From Didymodactylos carnosus (lineage: Eukaryota > Rotifera > Eurotatoria > Philodinida > Philodinidae), in contig CAJNOQ010000698.1 of NCBI GenBank assembly GCA_905250885.1, forward strand, positions 1-43,229: a stretch of DNA of 43,229 nucleotides. Reading direction: 5' to 3'. Shown here one piece after another: positions 34,850-43,229 of the stretch. The notes under the pieces were generated by a model. The model did not search any database. It was given only the letters and a program-made list of their open reading frames with translations, and was not told the origin of the DNA. The first letter of the stretch is position 1. Each line of letters starts with the position of its first letter. The position numbers and the translations under genes are program-made.

Positions 34850-36855
34850 GATGGTTGTATAAACAGAGTAACCATGCTTTATTTATTAAAACCATTCCAA
34901 CCCTAATAACAACATGAAGTTTTTTGGAGGAGGAATGAATGAACAGCCAATAAAAAGAAAATATAATTTTTCGATCAACTACTGAAATATATTTTCTAGT
35001 TTGTCTTTGTTTAAAGTCAAATACATTCGTTTCTGTTTTTACTTGTTAACGATTCGCGATAGTCTAACGTGTTCTGTTGATGTGTATCGTAGTAGAGATA
35101 CCTGTGTTCGAATCTCTTATTTATCCTCTACTGCCACAAGACGAAACAATAATGGTTTCGTGTCTTTCCACGGTGAGGATAAAAGTGAATACAAGAATGA
35201 TAGGAAGCTGTAGAGACTTTAATGTCTTTTATAGTGCCGAAAATTTCATTCTACATTAATTGTCTATATTGTACTATATCTACTTTAAACAACTTGCTTT
35301 TTCTGTAGGATGTTTTTTTTTTGTAAGGTGGTAATTCTTATACATGCAGAACAAATGTTCTCTTAAGCACGAAATCAAAGAGAAGATTGCATAGTGTTTC
35401 GCATCAGGAACGAATAAACTTAAAAATTTCAAGAACAAACTATACCGTATGCTTGTATGTTGGACTGACTAGTGTGCGTTTATCAATGAATTTGACAAGT
35501 ACGATAAAGTATTTCTCATCCCATGAGCAATCTCAAGAATAGACTCCTATACATGACTTCAACAGTGTCAGTGTATACTCTAGCAGATAGCTGACAACTA
35601 TCCAAGATGGTTGTATTCGACCCGGCTTATCACTGTTCCACTGATGTAAGGTGCAAAACGTCATTGTGCTAGCATTTTTTTCTCGAGAAATGGAGAAATC
35701 TAAAAAAGAGTTGTATGAAAAATCAAGGAGATCAACGCTAAAATTTTTCTCATTTAAAAATTTTGTTATATACATCATTCGATACAGTTTGACGAGCTGT
35801 TTCTAAATCTGCTGTGTGTTTTGATTGAAAACATATTTCTAGCAGAGAAAATAGATTTTAAGTCAAAAATCGGGCGAGCGAGGGCTCGAAAGCCCCGAAT
35901 ATCTCTATTCGATGGCTCGAGATTTTTCTCGAGGACTCGCTACCTATCTGAAATCCGAGGACTCGAAATCTATACGAGGTTATATCGAGAATCCGAAGTA
36001 CCATTTTCAGAGAGTTCGAGCCCTCAGCCTATTTTCGAGTGCTCGCCGCACCCCTCAAACGATTTTTTTTATCTGCATTGGTTACTATTTGTACGAAACG
36101 AATTTTACATATTACTATTTGTTTTATGAGATAATGTCAAGTACTATAATTATATTATCAATACTCTTTAGTTTTGACTATGTTTACGTTAATGAATGCA
36201 TGCTAGTAACTCAAATATAGAGAGAGAGCGTAGTCTTGTCAACAGTTATCCCTGTTTTCCGTGCATAAAAAATACTAAAACATTTTTCTGTAGAATTCTG
36301 GAAGAAAACTTACAGAAAAAAATCTCATCCCAAAGTAAAAGAAAGGTTTTATCTTAAGAAGGAATTTCATGAAAGTACAGCCTTGAAACATAATTAAAGT
36401 ATCCATTGTTTTTCTCTATGAACCGAACACCTATTTCATAATCTTGTTATTTATTGACTCAATTACAAAGGATGTGAAATGCTCCATAATACTAGTGCAC
36501 AACAACTTGATTTGATTACATTTTTTTCTTTATATTTTTTTCTCTTTCTGGTAGTCTAGACGTGTAAAGCACACACGAGTGACACATTTTGCTTGGTTTT
36601 TCAATAAAATATATTTGAATGACTCAAATGCATTATGCGAGTATATATACAATCTGCAAGAGTAAAAACTGCAGTATAGTTCCCCTATATCTGAGATAAT
36701 TATTAAATAGGACCACATATTTGTGCACAACGAGAGCAACAATTTTTTTATGTCAATTATACTTGTATCGTATAATTTTTGTGTGTCTAATTTTTAGATT
36801 AAGAACCTTTTGGTAAATCTTGTTTTTGCACACCATAGAATACTTCATTAAAGTC
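34850..36855. other. Intergenic with a CTCGA-rich patch
   Basis: No gene recognised. At about 35869-36050 the motifs GGCTCGA, ACTCGA, TCGAGGACTCG and CTCGCC recur in both orientations, making a G/C-rich, partly self-complementary patch (GGGCGAGCGAGGGCTCGAAA versus the inverse of TTCGAGTGCTCGCCGC). It is probably another decayed MITE. The end of the stretch should contain the promoter of the F-box gene. Confidence 0.45.
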
Positions 36856-38499
36856 ATGTCTACATTCGATAATTTGCCATGTGAAATGATAATAGACATA
36901 TTCGATTATATACCTACATCGAATGTTATTGACTCATTTTATAATTTAAACTCTCGATTAAATACGATCATTTATAAGTTGAATAACACAACCTTCGATT
37001 TATCAAATATTTCAAAGAATAAGTTCAAATTCTATTGTCAACATTTCATTCCAAAATGGCAGAACAGTTTAAAATCATTAAAATTATCCAATCAAGTTAC
37101 AATTGATGGTATAAAATTATTTAATTCACGATGTAAACTTGAAGAATTATCACATTTACGTTCATTGACATTAATTAAGCCAACATATCTTGAGATTGGA
37201 AGCATTATTTCAAAATTGTCGAACCTAAAACAACTAACTTATTTATCGATAATATCCAATGAATATCCATCAGACATCTTGAAATCACTATTTACACTTT
37301 CATCGTTGAAAACATGTTGTTTACTTGGATTTGAAGTAAATGATTTCGATTCTGATACGGACATATGTAACATCGAATATTTAACAATTACTTGTGTTAA
37401 TGTGAATAGTATGTGTCAACTTCTCTATCATCTACCATTGCTTAACCGTTTAATAGTAACAATTAAGGAAGAAAATGATCCAACAACAATCACATTGTCT
37501 ACTGACACATTTCAAAATTTAAAACATTTAGAATTAAAAGTGGACAATATTCCGTTTTTACAAATTGAATCATTACTTCTTAAGTTTCCTTACATTGAGT
37601 ATTTATCATTTTCTAGCCATACTGACAAAGATTTGGATCCTGACCTAATTGATAGTCAACATTGGGAGACGATTATCTCATCGTTAACATTACTAAAGCA
37701 CTTCAGTCTCTATATAGATTTATCTCGTTGCTTTCCGATCGATATTGATTGTATCTATTCAAAATTTCAAACAGATTTCTGGATCAATAGAGAAATTCAT
37801 GTCAATTATTTAATTACCGATTTATCCTACATTCTTCATACGATACCTTATCCAGAACAAACATTTGCAATTGATTGGACATATTTTAAAACAAAATCAT
37901 TAAATTTCGCAAATAATTATGATCGTGTGCATAATCTATCCATTACGTTCAACAATGATGAAAGCAAACACTCTGCACTAAAATTTACAAATTTACAGTC
38001 ATTACAAATACTCGATTTTGATGGAATACCATTAGAGTTTAATGAATCAATTGAACTTGATAAATTAAGACATTTACATTTGTCTTGCAAAACTTTTCAA
38101 AATATGGAATTATTGAAACGAACAAAAAATCTTCATTCGTTAACTTTATTAAACTGTGATCTTAAACAAACAATATTTAATGATCTAATTGTAATGGAGA
38201 ATATGAGTAGAATCAAAGAACTTAAATTATATGGATTAAATTATACAAGTGAGACTGTTGATCTTATAGTGTCTGTATTTTCCAATATTGAATCTTTAAC
38301 GATTGAAGTTAAGACACTCGAATATTTTGGTAGCATTTTAAAACAACTATTGAACAAATTAACCAAATTAATTCATTTACAAGTATACTCTAGAGACGAT
38401 GAAAAAAATACGTGGTCTTCATGGACAAAAAGAAATTCTAGACTACTTAAAAACTTATGTTATCGAAGTTTTAATCGATTTTTATTCTTCTGGTTATAA
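36856..38499 (+). CDS. F-box-like / leucine-rich repeat protein, single exon
   Basis: Intronless, 547 aa. The start ATG at 36856 precedes a classic F-box opening, FDNLPCEMIIDIFDYIP (about residues 4-20), followed by SFYNLNSRLNTIIY. The rest is irregular leucine-rich repeats (LRSLTLIKPTYLEIGSIISK, LKQLTYLSIISN, LQSLQILDFDGIPL, LRHLHLSC, LHSLTLLNCDL, IKELKLYGLN, IESLTIEV) about 22-30 residues apart. Such proteins normally recruit substrates to SCF ubiquitin ligases through SKP1; the substrate is unknown. Long intronless F-box/LRR proteins of this kind form large families in bdelloid rotifers. It ends NRFLFFWL. In-frame sequence extends 12 codons upstream without an ATG. Confidence 0.85.
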   Translation: MSTFDNLPCEMIIDIFDYIPTSNVIDSFYNLNSRLNTIIYKLNNTTFDLSNISKNKFKFYCQHFIPKWQNSLKSLKLSNQVTIDGIKLFNSRCKLEELSHLRSLTLIKPTYLEIGSIISKLSNLKQLTYLSIISNEYPSDILKSLFTLSSLKTCCLLGFEVNDFDSDTDICNIEYLTITCVNVNSMCQLLYHLPLLNRLIVTIKEENDPTTITLSTDTFQNLKHLELKVDNIPFLQIESLLLKFPYIEYLSFSSHTDKDLDPDLIDSQHWETIISSLTLLKHFSLYIDLSRCFPIDIDCIYSKFQTDFWINREIHVNYLITDLSYILHTIPYPEQTFAIDWTYFKTKSLNFANNYDRVHNLSITFNNDESKHSALKFTNLQSLQILDFDGIPLEFNESIELDKLRHLHLSCKTFQNMELLKRTKNLHSLTLLNCDLKQTIFNDLIVMENMSRIKELKLYGLNYTSETVDLIVSVFSNIESLTIEVKTLEYFGSILKQLLNKLTKLIHLQVYSRDDEKNTWSSWTKRNSRLLKNLCYRSFNRFLFFWL

Positions 38500-39871
38500 T
38501 TCTTCTATTTTTTTAAAAAAGTCTATATACCTACCTTCGCATAGTAGTTTGTTGTCATACTAAATTCAGTCGTGAGAAGATCAGTGCAATAAAAGTTACC
38601 TAAAATCTTTGGATCAGGTTGATTTTATACGATCGTAAACGGTGACTTATGATCGAATACAGTTGCCCATGCAGACGGCCGTCGGGGAAAAAAAACTTTT
38701 TTCGGAGAAATTTTTTAAGGTTTTGAAAAAACGAAGAATTATGTTAGCCTTTAACGACTATCTCCTTTTTTATGTTCTTTCAAAAACTAACTGTTCTCAA
38801 TTGTATTAAAACGTTTATGTCAAGAAAATACCAGAACTAGACATGTGTGATTAAACAGAAACAGTAGTTTTAGCTGTAATAAAATCAAATCGCATTGTTT
38901 TGTTTTTTCTTTTCTTTCATGTCGGGGAAATTTTATTATAATCTTTTATCATCGGGCGAAATTTCCTAATCTCACGGGTAGATTCTGCACCTCTGTTTCG
39001 ACCTGTCTTGCCCTGCCGCTCTGCCCTGTGCGGTCCTGTCCTGTCTAAAGAATGACTCATAAAAAATAGTTCTTCCTGCCCTGTCGACAGGGTAAGTCAG
39101 GACGCGTTGTCCTACAGGACAAATACCAAATGTTTATCTTAAATTAAACTAACCAAATATTTTTTCTCGACAAAGTTAAAAAAACACACACCTTTCTTCA
39201 TTTTATGTCACAACGACTTAATTTTATTCTTTTTATTAAGAAACAAACACTTTTTTTCACAACAAAAACAAGACGAAGATAGAGAGAGAAACAACAGTTT
39301 TTCATCGGTAATTAATTTTTCTTCGTGGGGATTTCCGAAAAAGCAATGGATCTATTGTTGATTCGTTTTTTTCGGACAGAATCGTCCTGCCTTGTGCACA
39401 CCTCTGATATATACATGTATACGACGATTTACGACTGGATACAATCATTATGATCGTAAACCGGTCGTAAGTAGACATCTACGACGTTTTCATTGTCCTG
39501 GGTGTGAACAATGATATGTTTCTTAGCACATGTATTAGTGCAGGAACTGGTTAAAATATCGAGGGGACCGACCGCGTTTCTGTTTTGAATCAACTATCAT
39601 AGAGGACAAGTACGTATTCATGGGCTGATCTGATGTACTTTTCGAAGAGATAAAGATTAAAAATACGCCAGTGCGAAATACTTTCGATATTGAAGACCAC
39701 ATTCTCTTACATTTCCTCGTTACACGATATCGACACCGAGCAATATTAGATAACAGATGCAATCATAAGAAATATTTCATTATGAACACATATCATGTGG
39801 AATGATTTTGATTTACGGAATGTAATAATAGAGTGCGCTTTGGCCTTCAGAACTTTATTTTTTTTGCTAAT
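38500..39871. other. Intergenic with CCTGTC-rich decayed element(s)
   Basis: No gene recognised. CACCTCTG occurs at about 38988 and 39400, each ending a repeat-like stretch: the first is preceded by GTCGGGG and TCGGGCG, the second by several CCTGTC/CCTGCC units (39005-39125). CAGAGGTG is a plausible hAT-type end in inverse, so these may be the right ends of two nested MITEs whose left ends I could not fix. A 75-codon minus-strand open frame at 39535-39762 has no known motif. Confidence 0.4.
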
Positions 39872-40287
39872 CGGCTTGGTCAACTAACTCTGCTACCGAA
39901 GGATCTTTTGCATTTTGATTCTATTACAGTTTTTGAATGGCGACTTGTCCAGACCTCTGGGACATCTCAGATTAAAGAAAAATCTGCTAAAGCTTTCGAG
40001 ATGATTTCGCACTCTACATAATCTTTCATTCAAAAACTACGATAAAAATACATATACTTACTTTTTCGGATATGTCTTGAAAAATAGTACTTTGTATTTT
40101 TATCGTAATTTTTGAATGAAAAATTGTGTAGAATCTTACAATCTCGAAATCGTTAGCAGACTTTTCTCGTTAATTTGAGATGTTCTAGAGCTAGGACAAG
40201 TCGCCATTCAAAAACTGTAAGAGGATCAAAATGCAAAAAATCCGTGACGAAATTTCACCCCGGTAGCAGAGTTAGCTGGCCAAGCCG
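39872..40287. repeat. 416-bp imperfect foldback with possible TAAT duplication
   Basis: CGGCTTGGTCAACTAACTCT at the left is matched by the inverse of AGAGTTAGCTGGCCAAGCCG at the right, and the arms continue matching to the centre near 40080 (e.g. CAGTTTTTGAATGGCGACTT versus its inverse at about 40199-40218; ATTCAAAAACTACGATAAAA versus its inverse near 40097-40116). TAAT stands directly outside both ends (39868-39871 and 40288-40291). No coding. Confidence 0.75.
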
Positions 40288-40829
40288 TAATACTGTTTAA
40301 CTTTTGATTTTAATGTACTTAAAAAACACCAGCAGATTGAAAAGTTTTTTAGAGTTAAACCGGTTCGGTCGTAATTCTTGCACGTATTATCGTAAAAGAA
40401 TAAAATATGTTTGTATACACAAGGAAACGACACAGAGAAAATGTGAATTTATGATTTTACACAATCCATCTGTTACAACTAGAAAATTTTGAAGCTTTTG
40501 TTCGATTTTTCTCATTGTCATCACATCGAAAGATTTCGTTTCGATCAGTAGTATGCTGTTTGAAAATACGATGACGTTGTCGAGATCCAAGATCAAGTTT
40601 CGTTTGACTGTCTACTTAATATAGTAATTTTGTTAACGATACAAATTTTGAATGCTGATGTCGAGGTGTGGACATTTTTGGTAAATAACGTGTTCTTCTC
40701 TTTGGGGTACTTGTTGTCGCAGCCAAGAAATCTATTTCGGTTGGGAACTTTTGATTTTGTTGTTTGACGATAATTGATGGAGAGAATGAGCAAATATCTA
40801 GAATACATCAACAAGACGTTTATTGTTCT

Positions 40830-41508
40830 GGTTTACTCTCAGTTCATCCCAAATTGACTTCTCAATTCGTTCCATGACGCTTTTTTCTCAGTTCGTCTCA
40901 ACTAATTCGTCCCAGAATTTTTTTTCTCAGTTCGTTTCATCAAAACTTCTCTCTCAATTCGTTTCATATTAATTTACACTTAATTAGCTTTAATATAATT
41001 GTTCGTATCTCTTGTGTACGCTGATAAATATGTATATATGATAAATAACAGCAATATCAACGAGGACTTTGGCGGTATCTGGTTTGCATGTGTGTGCTGA
41101 TTCATTCTGTAAAATTTTCACATCCTCTGTACATAATGATATTGTACTTGAACATGTTAGATCCCGACACCGCCATTGATTATTTGTTTTGTTTGCTCGT
41201 TTTTTGGTGTATTGATACCCATTACGATTCAAAACTGGTTTCTCTTTTTCAGTAGACGTGAAAATTAACATTTTGATGAACACGACTTATTTAGATTTAA
41301 ATTTGTGATAGTAGTGGCTAACACGGCACATTTTGCTACGTACGCGCATTTGGTATTGTCTACAATACCCACCGTCGTCGTCTAAACTGTTCGATGGTGC
41401 AACACTTTATTTATTTTGAGGCGCGAACATAGATATCTGGGACGAATTGAGAAAAAAAATTTCATGTGACGAATGGAGAAGTCAGTTTGAGATGAACTGA
41501 GAGAACAC
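40830..41508 (-). mobile_element. Mutator-like element with FLYWCH exon and 9-bp duplication
   Basis: Flanked by TATTGTTCT at 40821-40829 and 41509-41517. The ends are imperfect inverted repeats: ACTCTCAGTTCATCCCAAAT at left and, inverted, TCTCTCAGTTCATCTCAAAC at right. A unit like CTCA(A/G)TTCGT(T/C)CC is repeated about six times on the left and three times inverted on the right. An 8-10-bp duplication and subterminal repeats fit Mutator-like elements, whose proteins often carry FLYWCH zinc fingers, as this one does. Confidence 0.7.
40990..41283 (-). CDS. FLYWCH-type zinc-finger exon
   Basis: 97-codon open frame from 41283 down to 40990 within the Mutator-like element. It reads PVLNRNGYQYTKKRANK, then NNQWRCRDLTCSSTI, then NESAHTCKPDT. 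The 'NGYxY ... WRCRxxxC ... H' layout is that of FLYWCH domains, which bind zinc through Cys/His and DNA in many metazoan proteins and in MULE transposases; the final ligand is Cys (AHTC) where His is usual. No transposase domain follows, so it may be a fragment, a repressor-like derivative, or one exon of a protein with splice sites I did not find. Confidence 0.6.
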   Translation of the reverse strand: MFIKMLIFTSTEKEKPVLNRNGYQYTKKRANKTNNQWRCRDLTCSSTISLCTEDVKILQNESAHTCKPDTAKVLVDIAVIYHIYIFISVHKRYEQLY

Positions 41509-41517
41509 TATTGTTCT

Positions 41518-42113
41518 CTATACTGAAAATATAGATTCATATAAAAACTGTCTGTCCGTCCAGCCGTCGGTAGTACTGTACGGGGAATGGTATTCTACTA
41601 TCCTTTTTGATATTTCGTTAACCAGTGTACCTTCCTATATAATCGAGAGGAATATCGCTCGTATTTTTTAGGTTTATGTACTTAACATCGAGCAAACTGA
41701 ATTTGTCTTGGTCAAAATAATCTTACGACACATTCATTCCCATTGAATTTTAATCAAACGTTTCATCTTAAATGCTAAAGGGAGTACGCATTTGAAAGTG
41801 AAATTCAAAATTTTTCATTATGTTAGCTGCAGATAATCTAATAAATAACTATTATCCATATACTTATTGGACAACGTCTTCAGAATCCGTTTTATGTATG
41901 CCGAGCATAATTTCCTAGTAAGGGGTGGAATCACTAGTCATCATTCAAAACCTCATTAGGACTTTTATAAATTCGATTGAGAGCCGAGTTTCTAGTATGA
42001 GGTCAAGTAAATTGTAGATGAACATAACGTGTTAAAAAAAGCATCGATAAAAACAAAACATTCAAGTACTCTGACTTTTCTACTGTCGAAAATAATGAGA
42101 TTTTGATATTTAC
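41518..42113. other. Spacer left of a partial minus-strand gene
   Basis: AT-rich. A possible last exon for the piece to the right could lie at about 42082-42003 (VEKSEYLNVLFLSMLF then stop), reached by an intron of only about 31 bp; I do not consider it secure. Confidence 0.35.
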
Positions 42114-42485
42114 CAGTTTTTGATTTTGAACTGCATTTTTTGCGTGATTTTGTTTGATAAGGATATTGATGATGAGAACGTTTTCTTCGTTTGTGATTTG
42201 TAATTGGTGGTTGCGCTGATTGTTTAAAGCGCCATCGTTTTGCACTGTAACTTGTCGAGTGTAAAATTTGGTTTGTTTTTAAATGTGATGATAGAGGACA
42301 TGAATCTCTCGAATGAGACAATGATAACTGAGTTGTTAATGAAATTTCGAGCGGAGCAATATTTAGTACACAAGTAGTTTCAGTTTGCAAATATATTAAT
42401 ATTTGATTAAAATGATGTTTCATTTTTCGAATATGACGATGATTAACATTGTTTTTCATTATTTCACCCATTATTTGTATAAATC
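42114..42485 (-). CDS. Coding-like internal exon, partial gene, unknown function
   Basis: Bounded by an acceptor (TTATTTTGCAG then G at 42485) and a donor (CTG then GTAAAT at 42113), open for 123 codons. The translation has FIQIMGEIMKNNVNHRHIRK, SLTTQLSLSHSRDS, then a very basic tail (KRWRFKQSAQPPITNHKRRK, KSRKKCSSKSK) that could be a nuclear localisation signal. No family recognised. Neighbouring exons are not certain: the piece at 42786-42985 may be upstream, but no in-frame join was found. Confidence 0.45.
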
Positions 42486-42785
42486 CTGCAAAATAATGAA
42501 ATAGTTGTACATTTATTGTTGAAGATGAGATGCACAAGAATTATTGAGTAAATATTACCATAGACAAGTGAGTGTGAACTATCATTTTTAGAGGGTTTAT
42601 GGCTTTACAAATCAGCTTGAGCACAAATTTGATGGCGACCAACAGCATCTTACTGCGGTAGTTTTCCTATGTAATTTAAAGCGAGTAGAAACCGATATAT
42701 GATTTGACTAGTTAATATGAAACTGAGGAAAGATGACATGTAAAAATATTGTCGGTGACAATTTTTTTCATCAATGAAAATTGCT

Positions 42786-42985
42786 TTACAGTAGTTCTTT
42801 TATTTTGACTTGAAAAAATCGCAGCATGTTTTTATCTTGTTTGTTTAAGAAGTAGCGTCTCATTAAACGGTCTTCTATCGTTTGAAGGTACACATCAGGA
42901 ATGTGATTGTGATGTGATGTACTATACTTGTCTACTGTATATGACAAACGTGATAGAAGATTTGTGTAACAGTCTGTATATACCA
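42786..42985 (-). CDS. Probable terminal exon of a gene entering from the right
   Basis: Open from an acceptor (TTATTCACAG just above 42985) to a TAA at 42786. The translation VYTDCYTNLLSRLSYTVDKY, then IPDVYLQTIEDRLMRRYFLN, then FFQVKIKELL is protein-like with amphipathic helices. An alternative is a donor at the stop (CT then GTAAAG), which would continue the gene leftwards, perhaps toward the exon at 42485-42114. No family recognised; further 5' exons would lie beyond the window. Confidence 0.45.
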
Positions 42986-43229
42986 CTGTGAATAAAGTAA
43001 AGGAAAACGCTTTATATTGATTGAAGAATGAGACTTCTAATCAAGACATCATATAATGTTATTGACAGCTAAAAACAAGATTATTGGAATTTTGTCATAT
43101 GTCTAACGAGGGAACTATCCCAAGTGTTAATCACAGATGCTAACGAGAGGTACCCCAATCGATAGAGCTCGACGAGCTGATTCTAGTGGCATAAAGCATT
43201 TTCCCCAATGTTTCTTGAAGACCCAGTTT

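Noticed and set aside
39535..39762. 75-codon minus-strand open frame
   Set aside because: Cys/Arg-rich start is suggestive but there is no known motif or partner exon.
1..43229. CRISPR arrays, bacterial operons, tRNA or rRNA genes
   Set aside because: No regularly spaced direct repeats, no ribosome-binding-site-led gene clusters, and no tRNA or rRNA-like sequence noticed; the gene structure is clearly eukaryotic.

Overview
This window is eukaryotic nuclear DNA: AT-rich, with intron-split genes (GT-AG introns, most about 53-90 bp), short intergenic spacers in places, and many small inverted-repeat transposon remnants. The style (tiny introns, a bdelloid-like F-box/leucine-rich protein, a Penelope-like fragment, Jockey-like LINE, hAT/piggyBac/mariner/Mutator miniatures) fits a bdelloid rotifer such as Rotaria or Adineta. 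That assignment is inference from style, not from a marker gene.

Layout. 1-4600 is a repeat-rich flank with a foldback, a mariner-type MITE, a small hairpin and a broken BED/hAT-like zinc-finger gene. 4822-9901 (+) is an 18-exon F-box DNA helicase (FBH1 family, 999 aa as spliced here) with all SF1A helicase motifs. Tail-to-tail with it is a two-exon rhodopsin-family GPCR (10398-12576, -), whose single intron is almost entirely a piggyBac-like element. A gene-free stretch of about 5.4 kb follows. Then come a small five-exon gene of unknown function (18000-18652, -) and a three-exon gene with a possible HIT-like domain (19181-20298, -).

The next 4.4 kb has no recognisable gene but holds an hAT-type MITE with a perfect 8-bp target duplication and a perfect 266-bp palindrome made of two head-to-head Penelope-like ends with hammerhead-like cores. 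24766-30463 (+) is a 10-exon TatD-family nuclease gene of the TATDN2 type (1041 aa: long low-complexity N-terminus, C-terminal metal-dependent nuclease domain). After it lie a broken LINE (31932-33950, -), a GTAACGG-rich hAT MITE with perfect 8-bp target duplication, a single-exon F-box-like/LRR protein (36856-38499, +), a 416-bp foldback, a 679-bp Mutator-like element carrying a FLYWCH zinc-finger exon, and partial minus-strand gene pieces at the right edge.

FBH1 (anti-recombinase helicase acting on RAD51 filaments and stalled forks) and TATDN2 (nuclease) are both nucleic-acid maintenance genes, but they are about 15 kb apart with unrelated genes between; no operon or joint regulation is implied. 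All exon structures were read by eye from splice consensus, frame continuity and family motifs; no transcript or database evidence was available.
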